From Hymenolepis diminuta (lineage: Eukaryota > Platyhelminthes > Cestoda > Cyclophyllidea > Hymenolepididae): a DNA stretch of 64,000 bases. Positions 1 through 12,142 of this stretch are shown one piece after another. Every line of letters begins with the position of its first letter. Position 1 is the stretch's first letter. The stretch is taken from positions 398,258-462,257 of the forward strand of contig CAADRB010000021.1 in the NCBI GenBank assembly GCA_900708905.1. The letters are read 5' to 3'. The notes beneath the pieces were generated by a model, which saw only the letters and a program-made list of their open reading frames with translations, ran no database searches and had not been told where the DNA came from. The position numbers and the translations under genes were made by a program.

Positions 1-1140
1 CGGTTCATTCAATAGATCTTGAACTAATCAACTCTTGGTGTTCTGCTTCACAATGGCTGTTAGCCCGTACTCAAACTGCAACATGTTCAAATAAAACGGT
101 ATTTTGCAAAGCATAACAATCGCTTCAAACTAAATGCTGATTTTTAACCTTATTGTAAAAACTGCAACATGGTTGAAGATATATTGGGAAATTCATTGAG
201 CCTTATTTATGAACGGTAAATTCTGTAAGGAGTAGGAATATCTTTGAAATATCATTTGTTCTAATTCATTAGTTTACAAATACCATGGGACTGGAACGAC
301 GTGTGAAAGTCATCCAACTCACTAATTGCATAATGCGAGTATATGGTTGTTGTAAGAATAGCTCCTCTCCTCCAAATAAGTCGGACAATCCTGAGGAATA
401 GAAATCTGCGACGAGAGAGATTCCCATTTAGCGGAGGACAGTTTATGTGAATATGCTTAATACCGCATATAAGTTAGTTCCAACGACGGTAAATACGCCT
501 GATTAAAATTGACATATCTCCCAATTGTCTTCAGTTTATGAATAAACACATATGTTTTACAAAGGGTCCCCTTTTTTACTCTTTATTATCCTCAAATCAG
601 CCCTTTATTTTATTAAAACGCTGATCAAGCAATAATTTCAATTTACCTTTCTAATCAGGAGAAGTTTATTTGACCAAGCACAATGCAAAACACTCGCAAA
701 TCATTTTGGTTGTTGAGTTTATAGTGCAGCATCCATTTCTCCCGGAGTCTGACCTACTGATAAACTGCCTTCAAGGCACGGCGATTTAAGTCCCACATGT
801 AGGCACATCGGTTGTCTACCTAAACGACTGTACCTACCACAATATACCAAGATGTGGTCTTGCAAAGACGTGTTGTCTTTAGGGTCTTCTGAGTTATCAC
901 TCGCAGCTCTCGATATGTTGTAGTTATAGCCAGACCGTCACTAGACACGTTCTCGAGACGATGACTTGGAGATTGTTGGCAGGACAGAATTCATGTACCC
1001 CAAATCTAGAAGAGTACCGAAGTGATCGGTATTTACAAAGGCAAAGGAGTAAGAACTGACCCAGCTAGCTGCTGAAGTATGTTCCCTCTTGATACGGTGA
1101 GAAATACTTTTCATTCATGGTCTGTGAAAGGCTTAATTTG
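1..1140. other. gene-free left edge
   Basis: I see no open frame, RNA gene or recognisable element here. The sequence is AT-rich and full of stops in all frames. It could contain the decayed 5' part of the LINE that follows, but no endonuclease motif can be read. Confidence 0.4.
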
Positions 1141-2640
1141 GAAGGAATTTAATGATTAGCAAATACGCATCATGGAATTCGTGTTGGAACATCCACAGAA
1201 CAGATGATCCTTGCTACAAGAACAATAATTCAAGAAGCTATAGATTTGTATTATTCAACAGTATCTATCTTTGTTGATTTAAGGAAGGCCTTTAATTCAT
1301 TTGAACAAGAGTGTAAAACAAAGCTGCCTGGGAACATAGTTAACTGCTTTATACGATCTTTTGATGTCCCTAAAGGTCGCGTAAAGGACACCAGTATATT
1401 TTTTTATGGAGAGGAGCGTCAGACAAGGATCCAAAGAGGTCCTATGCTCTTTAGCATAGTATTCCAATTTATATTAGAGGAAGTCTCTGCAGCCTACGAG
1501 GATTTGAAAGTTAGACTCTTGAGTTCTACAGACTGTGAGTGATCACGGGCACTTAGAAAATCCAGACGACTTATGTTTTATAACTAATTAGATTGAGCAT
1601 GCTGAAAGACTTCTACGGAAATGCAAATTAATAATTGACGAATATGTCATGGAGATGACGTATGAAAAAACGGTCTAGGTGAACGTAGGTTCGGATCTGA
1701 AACAACCATTATCTTCAGTTAAACACAGGATTTATCGAGTAAGTTCCTATGCATATTCTGGCTCTTCTGTGAATAATAAAGGTCTAGCTGATGATGCTAT
1801 AAGACCTAATATAATGAAGGCCAAAAGAGAGCCAAGTGACATTCAGACCAATTCTAGGATCGAAAGTACTTTCTAGCAAAACTGCTTGACGCATTCGTTG
1901 AGCCAGTTCTTCTTTACGATTTGTCCACTAGTGCCTATCGCAAGATTAATGATAGCGAAGTAAAGCCCATTCAGAGCACAGCTCAGTAAATGATGCTGAA
2001 CTTGTACAACAGAAGACAAATGGATATTAAAGTGATGGCAGAAAAGTTCCTCTGAGAAATCTCGCTGCATAATTTCAAATGCGTGGCCTCAACCTCTGGG
2101 CAAGTCCGCACAAAAAAGACGATGCAATCGCTAAATTTCCGTTGAATTCCCAATTACCGAAACTGGGAAAATCTCAGGTTTCTCATACAAAGTGCTGGTT
2201 TAGGCAGCTCAATATAGATGAGAAGCAGATGTTCGCTGATAAAGAGGGTGCGGTTTGGAAGCAAAATTCTAATAAGAAACTCATTGATCACTTACTAGAA
2301 CACCAACCATAAATAACGGGTGTGAGAAAAAAAGAAAATAGTCTACATGGACGTTTGGTGTCGACTCTTTGCAAACGCGTGTCAGATGAGAAGACGCTGG
2401 CGAAGAGACTCAACGAAATACAGACATCCCACAAACTGACAGAATTTCTTTCCCAGTGGATGGCTGCTGAAAGAGCTATATGAGAAGAGGGTGGTTACGA
2501 AATCATTTGAAAACATGCAATGATCAGAAATAATTTTAAAAATTATGAAAAACCCGATGTTTTCAAAGACCGGATGCAGTAAGACTTTGATTCTTAACTT
2601 ATCCCAAACGTTTCTAACATTGTCCAAATAGCTTCTATCA
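1141..2640 (+). mobile_element. Decayed LINE (non-LTR) reverse transcriptase relic
   Basis: Broken plus-strand frames carry the order of motifs of a non-LTR retrotransposon reverse transcriptase. The first frame (1204-1542) has the palm motif FVDLRKAF near residue 25 and a damaged form of the next conserved block. In another frame about 1562-1585 encodes DDLCFIT, the position of the catalytic YADD box. The frame at 1679-1876 resembles the segment after the palm, with SSVNNKGLADD. 1876-1990 reads FVEPVLLYDLST, close to the thumb region of such elements, and 2079-2312 continues with a C-terminal-like stretch. Stops and frameshifts separate the pieces, so it is inactive. Element ends and poly(A) tail were not found. 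Family name is not assigned. Confidence 0.75.
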
Positions 2641-2779
2641 CCATTTTGTTTAAACGCTCTCTAAAGCAAAGTTGCGAAATTTTTTTTATTTTACCATGGA
2701 TAACAATAATGCTTCAGTAAAGACACTATTAAAAGATATGTCTGTCCAAATTCCATCTAAAGGTGTATTATGCTTAACT

Positions 2780-2955
2780 CGGGTAGGGGGGAAGTATGCT
2801 GTAACCGCTCTTTTGAGTAACACATTTTACCATCACTCATGTTGGTCATAATTATTCAGTGTGGTTGGCCACCCACAACATGGGATGTGCATTGAACTCT
2901 CGACCTCTGGTTTTATAGACGAGGAAGTTTACCACCGTACTACCACAGAGAATGG
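2780..2955 (-). repeat. tRNA-derived SINE copy
   Basis: On the minus strand the head near 2945 resembles a tRNA promoter (GTGGTAGTACGGTGGTAAAC, then a degenerate B box GGTCGAGAGTTCAATGC). The body then matches the copy at 5180-5365 over most of its length, including the shared stretch ATGAGTGATGGTA. It lies downstream of the LINE relic in the same region. About 80 percent or less identity by eye, so it is old. Confidence 0.6.
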
Positions 2956-3906
2956 CAATCTACAGTTACCAAATCATTGTGTCAGAGCTGATGTGTGAAT
3001 ATTAGCATCAATGAAGCTGATTTCACCATTAGGGAGCCGTTGGTTGCCCCCATTTTGTAAATCTGCCTGTTTGGTTAAGGATTTTCCCTCTTCCTTACCC
3101 AACTCATGCACTATTTTCATGCGTTTCTTCAGTTTATTTAATTACTCCACTCAGAATTGTGTGCTTCTTGTATATTTGGAAAAAAATGGATAGAGAATTC
3201 AATAATATAAACCAATGAATTGGCTTGCCTAATCGACTTAATAATTTTGCAAATGAAATGAATGATCAATTTACGGAAACAAAACTGGCCAATGAAGTTG
3301 AAATCCCTAATACATTCCTCCTTCAAATAAGCCATTCTTTGCTGGTTTCTTGGAGTGTGGTTTGTATACGTATACAATGACTCAGTTCACACTATTCGCA
3401 CACATTGACTCACAAGGATCAAAAAACAAGGCAAACCCTCTCAGCGTGCCCAATTTCCGTTTCTCACAACCTCGAAGACACGCACGCTGGTTAGAACATA
3501 CCGAGCTCTCCTGTTTCTCACTCTCTTTTACTATTGCTCTACCTCCTCCTTTCTCATTTTCATAGGAGTGTCGAAAAATAAACGTTTTAACTCAATTCTT
3601 GGTCTTTTACTTTTGGTAAAGACCGTTGCATCCCGTCAGTCTTTAAGAAGATCACAAGATTTGTAAGAATATAACTCTAACGTAACCTTTGGTCGGACTG
3701 TCAAAATAGCTTTACTGTCGAAATCAGTGCTCCTTTAGGTCATAAAGATTACTGATTTTCAAACCTATCACCAATTTTAATCACAATCAAATTTAATATT
3801 AAAATAGCTTTATGAATCCAAAACGTATAAAGGGGCAATTACATCATGGCATTATCAGTAACAATATACGTTTGAAGGAATAAGGGAAACGAGGGAGTGA
3901 AGTTAA
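2956..3906. other. 3' flank of DDB1, no gene seen
   Basis: This AT-rich stretch between the SINE and the DDB1 stop has no convincing gene. On the minus strand two ATTAAA hexamers (complements at 3776-3781 and 3792-3797), about 110-130 nt past the DDB1 stop, are possible poly(A) signals. AATAAA itself is not seen on that strand near the stop. Confidence 0.4.
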
Positions 3907-6900
3907 TTAATGCAATCCAGCCAACTCCTCGACGACTCGAGTTAGATCACCGACAGTGCAGTCCTTCGTTGCAACCATGCTATCGTAGGAGGTATCGTCA
4001 AACCTTCCGAAGGCATCCACGGTTGTCTGTAGATTTAAGGAATACAGAAAACAACGCCTATTAGGAAAAAATTTTCAAAGAGAAAAAATTGCTGAGCTTC
4101 TTTTCGACATTGGCAGAAACAAATCTATCGAGGTGATATAACCAATAACTTAATAATCTAGTCAATAAGCTCTGAATATTGCGGATATAGACTAACTCAG
4201 AAACAGAGGGGTCAAATAATGACTATTTTTACGGTTTCCCTGTTCAGATGCTTTCCCAGGATTAAAATGCTCTGCTATGGGTAACAATAATCATTCGCAG
4301 GGAAATATCACTGTTAGAGCAAAACAATGAACACTTACGGGAATTTGCAGTCCCCTAACGACCTTCTCCTTATCCTCCTTATTCAGCTCGAGGAAGGTCT
4401 CAATCAGCTCGCCGTCAATGATGTTCTTTGAAGTTACGAAGTTTGAAAGGCAGTCTCTACAAGCTCGGTATACCTCCTGACTAAGTCCACCGAAGGGCCG
4501 AATAAGACGTCTCATCCTTTCCTCCACTTCTTTGAGGAAAATAAAAAGAATTGGCGAGATATTCACCATCATACCCAAGCAACCGGTAGTTGATGCGTAG
4601 AGAGTGTGGGTTGTGCCAATTGAATTCCAGTGCTCGGCAGAGAGCGTGGTCATGTTCCCTGGAACATATAGAGGATGCATGTTGTTACTCCAGTCAAAAT
4701 CTTAGCTATCAATTGTGACATGCCTATTCTTACTTCTTTCCATATAAGACTAACTGCTCTATCTATGATTCATTCTTCTTATGCTCACGTACTTTTCAGC
4801 TTACTAGCCATGAAATGAACATCTCCTCGTCTGTCTTCTCTTCTTATTTAGGAAGTTTGAGGAATTGGGAGATATCTCAGCAAGTTTCTCTGTCATACGT
4901 CGATGGATCTTAACCATTATCCCCTTCTCGGCACAACAATGTTTAACTAATCCTGAACCTTATAAGTATACCCATAGATAATGGAGTTTTACTCAATTGA
5001 GTTCCTTGAAAACTTCTCGATTACATTACTGCCGACGCAAAGATAGTGTCTATTTAACTAACCATTCTTAGCCTATTAATAACTCATATTTTTCTCTGTT
5101 TTTTAGTAATTAAATAAGAGTTTTAATTAGGAATAAAGATTACAGCTTCCCAAGCTCATTAGGAGAAGTATTACCAATGTTTAATCTGAGTAGAGGGAAG
5201 GTATATTGTAGCCGCTCTTTTGAGGAACTCACATTCTACCATCACTCATGTTGGCCAGAAATAACCAATGGGATTGGACACCATATCACAGAATGTGCAC
5301 CGGAGAGCATCGATCCCGTGACCAGACTTAGCACGTTGACCACTGCTCCACCTGCACATAAAGAATAAATTAATTTTACCTACCCTTAACAAAGATGTTT
5401 ATTGACTGGCCAGTGTTCATGAAGGCGTAATCCACCAGACACTTTTCAGTTAACGCCATGCATTTTGTAGTGAGTTCAAGAGAGTTATGGAGAGGTGCTT
5501 GCTCAACATCTGGTTCAAAAAGTGAAGCAGGAGTTTGAGAGCGAGGAACAGTGAAAGCGCTACTACTGGCAGCAGTTTCAAGAGAAGGCGGGGGAGGAGA
5601 AGAAGGCTTCGGGGGAATAGGCAACACGGTACGTATTGTGGGTACAACAGGCTCTTCCAAACTGACAGTCTGATAGCGACCCATGAGTTGTATATTGCCT
5701 TCCATGTCCGCAGTGATGAAGTGATCTTCATCGAGCATCTCCAGTGCGGAGACATATCGGGGACAGTTATGACGAGCAATCTAAGGCAAAACACAGAGTA
5801 TTTTGAAAAATAAACACGCTTACCACTTCCAGTGAGCTTTTCTCCGCTTTGAATTGCAGTAGGGTGCAAGAACGCATTATATCGCCCACCAAAATGTAGT
5901 CCTTATGTGTACGCACAAACAGCGTCACAATATTCTCATTATTGACGGACTCTTGGTTCAATTTCTTGTCAGAAAAATTATAAATACGCACCTAGGACGA
6001 AGAAACAAGTGAGCTAGTAATGACCATGCATTCAGTTATCATGATTCAAATTGTCAAAACTTACAGAGCTCCCAATTCCAGCAACTAAACGACCATCGAA
6101 GTCACGAATTACATTAGGAGAACCGAGAACTTCGAAGACGCCGATTTGTTGCAATTCTTCCACCTTAGGATCCCAGCGAAGGACATGGATACGGCCCTTC
6201 TTCGGTTCGATTTCATCCAGCATCACGAAAGCCGTGCCCAAAACGTAGAAGGAGCCGTTATTTTGGCCCAAATCACTTGAGCACAACGACATGCCTACTT
6301 CATAGCACTCCAGACTGTAAGCAAGCCGATAAATGTGCTTCAGTTCCCAAGTGGCCTGACAGAATATCAGGAGACTATATAGATCCAAGTGAGTGAATTT
6401 GTTCTTCGTATCTATAGGAGAGGGAGAAGAGGCCAAAAATTATTCAATCAAGCAACAAGCAATCAGGAAGAAGAAAAAGGGAGTAGCACTCACAACCCAT
6501 TTTGGGCATCGGGCAGTTGGTTTGGGAGATCTTTCCAGATCTATCTGAAGATGCGGAGGGTAGGAGTGACATGATATGTCCTTCACCTGACACCACTTCC
6601 TGGCGCATTGTAAGCACACCAATAGAACATGTATCCTCTTGCAGTACTATGCGACGAGGTGTCTCAAAGAGAGGAATTTTGCGTACGTGCAACTTCTGCA
6701 AACAATCAACGGATCCTATTGTAACACCTTTTGGTGTTATCATACAGATTCTACAGAGCGAGAAAAAATAGCAAATGTGAATTGGCACTCTACATACTTA
6801 TTCGTTAACAAAGCTTTTCTTTTTCAGATGATAATTCTTCCGAGATATCCTCTTTCTTTTCAGTCATTATGGGATCCTCATTTCCATTAATCTGATGAAA

Positions 6901-9900
6901 GTATAAATATTGCTGATTGAAATCAGCTCTCCTATTTTCGATATAGATATCCTCACTCAAAACACGCTTTATTTTATGCTTGAATGTCCCTGGCTAATTA
7001 TTATAATGCATACTATACACACGAAAAAAACTAGTAATTATTAATAAAAGTTAAGAGAAAAATAAGAGCATGGCCACTCACCGCGATCCAGAGATTATAG
7101 GGCCCCAACCTCTAGTGTTCCTATAATAATAAATAGTTCCTATAATAGTAAAATCTAATACCTAATGGATCTACTATTAGGTGGAATGAAATGAAAAGCA
7201 AACTAACGTTTCATTAAGTGGACCACTGTTGAGCGGAGCCATGTAAGAGATATCCTTAATATTCACATTGGCAAAAACAAGCTTGTGGCGATTTTCGTAG
7301 ATAATGTAGGGTCGATTTGAACATAAAAACACATAGCGCTTTCCGCGTGAATTCCACTGAACTAAACGCACCTGACAAGTTGAACCGATCTTCATACTTT
7401 TGCGGTCACGGAGGCAAATTTTGTCTACAAAGGGAAGTTTCGATTGAATTTGTAAGAGATTAAAGAACTGAAAAATTTAGGAAAACCAATTATTTTAGTT
7501 TTACGTAGTTAAACTCATTGATAAAACGCTGAGAAAGCGAATCGGTCCCATATTATTGGAATAAATATGAAGGTTTCTTTAATCTACTAACAAGAGGTAA
7601 GAGAATGTATGTACGAGTGGGTATCCTTCGAGCTCTGAAATCCATGCCTAATCTTTATGTTGAGTCACCGCTGGAGAATTGTTGTTGATCTCATCTCCTG
7701 ATAGTCCGATTGATGATATTTGATCGACCTTTAAAAAGGCCATTTGTTATCTGACGCGCTCCAATTAGTAACCACTTTGAAGATTGAATCCCTGATATTT
7801 CGTTATTCTCAAACCCTGATTTGGATTAGAGCTTAACTATAACAATGTCGAATACAAAAATGCATTGGTATTTAGCATGCCCGTCGGCGAAATCAGACGT
7901 CACAGGTTCAATGCCCACTGACGCACCGGTTAAGTCTGGTTGATAAAGAGGGTGCCGAAATTCGAGTTACTCATCTGGGAGACTCAACAGTTATACCTCT
8001 CCGCCCAATATGAGTGTAGGAAAACGCTTTTCGACGATAAATTGAGGTTACTTCCAGTAACTTAGGCCTAGTCTACGTAAAACTGTCAACGTCACATTAA
8101 AATTTGGTCTAATAAAATAAAACATCAAATTTCACTTACCATACCTATAAGCCCATTTATTAATTCCAAGCCCATTAAAGAAAATTCCCCTCAATACTTA
8201 TCTTGGGAAGAGTGAAATCTAGAGCCTTGTTAAGGAGAGACTCGAATTCTGTCACCCTCTATATTAGCTAAACTTAACCAATGCAATTGGCCATTCCGAT
8301 CACGGAGTGTGCATCACCGATGCACATATGTCATAAAGACTCTACAAAAAGTTAACTGTGAAAATTCATGATTCCATTCCTCTTACAATCTCTTTCAGAA
8401 TGTATGTATTCCTCTCTCCTTCGATTAAATCCATCATATTTTAGGATATATTTAATTTAAACGGGGAATATTATGGAAAAAATGAAATGTGTAAAGACCT
8501 CTAATTATACTAACCATTGGAGTAATCCACATTGTAGTAAAACAGAGTGCCATCTCCCGATACACAGAATACATAGAGCAGTTCATCAAATTGAGCAATG
8601 GCGATAGAGCGAGGGAGGATTACAGCACCCGTGGAGCGAATTTCCTTCGGAAGAGGGTCATTGAAAACCTGTTCTAGGGAAGGGAGTTTGAGGAGGCAAA
8701 TGCCGTGACCTAACCAAAGACCCACGGCGGCATATTCAGGCTCCATGTCACCTAAAATATCCCCGGCAGCGGCGGTAGAACTGTCGGCAGATTTCGATTT
8801 ATTGAAAGGTGTGATGTCGATACAAGCAATCTCACAGGCTAGCTCATTTTGCCTAAAGGTAAAAAAATGGTGAATTCTTTAGGGAAATGCGAGTTTAATT
8901 CTACTCGTATTAAATAAGAAACAAATAGTGAATTATTCAAGCCATTAAAGTTACTGGAACATTTATGAGATGACTAAATCCTTACTGCCAACTATATTAC
9001 GAAGCACTATGAACTACATACGTGTTATACAACGATATACGCATATATATATATATATAACGATTGACCAGTGGAGGATAGTTATCTCACGCAATGGCAC
9101 GGCATTAAGCATAATATCATGGTCAAAAGTATGCATGTATTTATTACATTTTAACAAACATACAAATTTTGTGAATAATCAACAAAAAATTGTTAATTTA
9201 ATTTATTTTGGGTAAAAAATCAATTACTTCATCCAACACATTTATTCGTTCCCATCGGTGGGCTAAAAATCTTTACAGCTCTCCGTCATGAGGAAACAAT
9301 CTCACAGGAAGTAAAAGTTCATAAAGGGGGAGTATTTAGACGGTAGATGTGAGTCCTAATGTAGAAACTATAAATCTACTACTTTCATTATTGTCAGTTC
9401 ACAATGAGTGTCCTTGTAGTATGTGTAAAAACTGTAAAAAAATATACAGCATTAGTTATTTCATCTGTTTAAACTCGTTAACGCCATTAATGAACACAGC
9501 TCTATCTGTTTAGTCTGCGCTTTATTATCCCTCAAAATCTTAATAATTAATAAAGAACAAAATCGTTTGGACTTACCCTACTTGAGTGAAAACGGGTTTT
9601 TCCGGAGTACCAGTGATACGAAGTGCGAAAATGCAATTACCCGAAGCCACAATCACAAGATCTCCTCTGGCAGTCAATGAAGAGAGACTCATTCCAGTTG
9701 GCGGTTTCCATGTCGCTAGACAGCCCTTTCCATAAAGGTCTTGGATACCGATGAGCCATAGGGTATCATTTGTGGCTTGCAGAAGGAGAGGTCTAGGAGA
9801 CTTCTTGTAACCTTGGGGATGTACAGTGTTACAGTACAGCGTTCGATCATCTCTCACAAAGCCCTCCAATTTCAACCCTGCCAGATCATCTCCTATTACA

Positions 9901-12142
9901 CGCACAATCCTAAACAATAAAAGGAATAAGTTGGAAACCTTATACTAAAAGCAAGTCTTAGTATCAATCAATCACACTGTAGCGATGAAGACCAATTAGG
10001 TACCACTATCAAATCTAATAAGATTCTGCAGTTCAAGATGTGTACGCTGTCTTATAATTCTAAATAAGAATATAAAATAGGGCTCCCAAGCCCTTGAATG
10101 GGATGCTTTTCAAACAGTCATTCAGCCCGGAGGGATAGCATCACGAAGTCTCTGAAGTGAAAGACTATAATTCCCGGAAATAGCCATTCCATTCACTGTG
10201 TGGGACGAGTCGAACTCATAACCTCTAACTTCACAGATGAGAACCATAGCGAAACCAGAAAGCACACCTTTGTTCACAGCAAAACATTAAATATCTGAGG
10301 TCCAGATCTTTGGGAAAAATCGGATACCCAATAGAAATCGCTTCAATATATACAATACAGAATTATAAATCTCTCATTAAATTTTTGATACAAGTCCCGA
10401 AACTAATAATTTTAGTAACGTGGTAGTAACCTAGAGCAGAATGGACTTACCTGCTTCTTCTTTTCATTGAACAAATCATAGCATCATCATAAACTTCTGA
10501 ATTGCAAGGGATACACCAGACTCCTAAAAAGAAAAATAGAAGTAGCAACAAAATTCAAAGTGAACACGAGCCACTAACACGCGCATACCATTCATATGCT
10601 CTTGACCAATAGTGGCAATCTCTTGAATACCAATGCCATTTCGAATGATTCGAAGAGAACCATCCCTAGAGTAACCAGAACAGGTGATAAGCTGATTTTG
10701 ACCCTCATTCTCGACGAATATCATATCAGCAATTGGACCGAGGTTCGGATATTCTTCATAGACATCAAAGTAGCACTTTGTATCAGGATCAATATCGGAT
10801 CGAAGATGGATTAACTGTGAGTCACCAAAGTAGGAGCCGATAAAAACTACTCCTTTATCCAGATAAACGATTGACTCGGGAACTGAGGTTATGCCTAAAG
10901 AAGAAGAGGAGGTAAAAGAGTGAAACAAGTTCATTTTGCAAAAGATATTGAGTCCATTTACCAAGACGTTCTATGCGCAGGCGTTCTAAAACAGCAGACA
11001 ATGGAGCTAAAGCGTCGACTTCAGGTCCTACAAGATGAACCATAAAAAGTTCTCCACATAAGTTGCCCATGAGATATCTCTTATTATCAACCTGGGCGTA
11101 TGCAACTACTTTGGATAGCTAAAATGTGAGGGAAAGCAAAAACAAGATAGAGGTGAGCGGAGGAAGAAACCAGAGCCACTTTGCAACTACAAATAACACT
11201 AACCGTCTTTTGGGGAATGCATGTGGTTATGTGAGGTTTGTTAGGAGAATGGTAGGAAATCATTTCATCACCGACAACTAGGAAACCGTAATAAGGAGCC
11301 GCAACAGGGACGAGCATTCTTGAGGTAGTTTCTATTGCGCTAAAATTTGCAGGTAGTGGAACTAAAATGTGATCCTTTGTGTTGAGTTCATACATTCTTA
11401 AATGTGCGGCCCCTTGATCTTCGCAGATCATAGCAAACGTCGGGTATCCGTAGCCATTTATAAACGTTAAATCAATTACGTTTCCCTCGTCCAACCTAAA
11501 TTCATTAATGAGCGAACAATAAAGACCTACTTTACTGCATGGATCTTTGATTCTTCGACTTTTACTCCTGGTCGTTCTGGAAGATGGTTTATCTCGACTA
11601 ATTTCATTAAATTATGGAACAATCGAATAGCAATATAAGTTGACGTTGGGTCAACCATTGCAGTAACACCATGGTGCAGCAAGTGATGACCTCTTGACTG
11701 AAATTTAAGAAATAACAATGAAACCTAACATACATCAATATTTTTTCGAAAAACTGTAACAAAATCGATGGAATCTTTGGTACGAACGCACTCCAAAACG
11801 ATGAGGTCAGCTCTCAGTGTGACAATGCACAAAGAATCTTGCTTTCGATTCCTTCGACGAAAGAGCAGAGCAGTCAAAATTGTACCATTCAAGGGTATAT
11901 CTCGAACTACTCGTAAACCCTCGCTTGTTATATCGTAAATTTCAATATATGAATTCTTGATGAAAACAAGATTCAGATCATTCGGACCTGTGAAGTTACC
12001 TATAAATAAAATTATCAGAACTAAATTGCATCGAGTGCAAAAGAGTTAACATATTTAATACGACCCCTTATTCAAACTTGCCCGTAAGAGCTAAATTAAC
12101 AGCGGTAGATCGCTGCGCAGATGTATGGTAAAATTGAGACAT
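3907..12142 (-). CDS. DDB1: DDB1, DNA damage-binding protein 1 (CUL4 adaptor)
   Basis: DDB1 is the triple beta-propeller adaptor linking CUL4-RBX1 ubiquitin ligase to DCAF substrate receptors, acting mainly in the nucleus in DNA repair and replication control. I joined 16 exons (upper..lower): 12142-12082, 11999-11734, 11697-11531, 11495-11204, 11118-10962, 10894-10589, 10523-10451, 9909-9577, 8852-8515, 7424-7208, 6750-6494, 6411-6065, 5991-5824, 5780-5384, 4658-4339, 4026-3907. All phases agree and give 1272 codons plus stop; human DDB1 has 1140 residues. The N-terminus (MSQFYHTSAQRSTAVN) aligns with the human start, the hallmark SLRIIRNGIGI is in exon 6, and the protein ends VVEELAGLH like human VVEELTRIH. 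Extra length comes partly from a Pro/Ser-rich insert in exon 14 (about residues 1038-1085). Intron 1 has a GC donor (GCAAGT); introns 2, 3 and 13 are only 36, 35 and 43 nt. Introns of 0.5-1.1 kb mostly carry SINEs. Upstream neighbour is the divergent nuclear-receptor gene. Confidence 0.96.
5180..5365 (-). repeat. tRNA-derived SINE copy in DDB1 intron 14
   Basis: Clearest copy of the family. On the minus strand it starts near 5365 with a tRNA-like head (GGAGCAGTGGTCAACGTGCT as A-box region, CACGGGATCGATGC as B-box region near 5307-5321), followed by a tRNA-unrelated body ending near the block that reads TACCTTCCCTCTACTC. It has the same orientation as DDB1. Similar bodies occur at 2780-2955, 27722-27912, 35252-35410 and 49055-49200. 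Confidence 0.7.
5508..5651 (-). other. Pro/Ser-rich insert coding segment in DDB1 exon 14
   Basis: This segment of exon 14 encodes about 48 residues including PPKPSSPPPPSLETAASSS. It sits in the third beta-propeller, in the loop where the human protein has only a short linker before the strand LGEFVNVF (here SINIFVKG). The frame is open and phases on both sides agree, so it is translated sequence and not an unspliced intron. Probably a disordered loop. Confidence 0.7.
7870..8015 (+). repeat. SINE copy in DDB1 intron 9 (antisense to the gene)
   Basis: A degenerate copy on the plus strand: B-box-like CACAGGTTCAATGCCCACTG, then a body ending in a pyrimidine-rich block (TTATACCTCTCCGCCC) comparable to the end of the 5180-5365 copy. 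Divergence is high and the boundaries are approximate. Confidence 0.4.
8205..8340 (-). repeat. SINE copy in DDB1 intron 9
   Basis: Read on the minus strand, the segment starts with a version of the GTGCACATTCTGTGAT block of the 5180-5365 copy and keeps the order of the body, ending in a CACTCTTCCC-like tail. The tRNA-like head is mostly missing. Confidence 0.45.
10110..10270 (-). repeat. SINE copy in DDB1 intron 7
   Basis: Read on the minus strand it has a B-box-like GAGTTCGACTCGT, then CACACAGTGAATGGAATGGC, which parallels the CACATTCTGTGATATGG block of other copies. This SINE lies in one of the few DDB1 introns longer than 500 nt. Confidence 0.45.

Noticed and set aside
5177..5368. 63-codon plus-strand frame in DDB1 intron 14
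   Set aside because: It coincides with a SINE copy and matches another SINE copy at 2780-2955, so it is not a gene.
6356..6365. TGTCAG as the acceptor of the DDB1 exon ending at 6065
   Set aside because: It breaks the frame with the previous exon, and the sequence upstream (YSLLIFCQATWELKH) aligns with human LLIIDQHTFEVLH. The acceptor at 6412-6413 fits instead.
9040..9062. AT dinucleotide run
   Set aside because: Ordinary microsatellite, with no sign of function.
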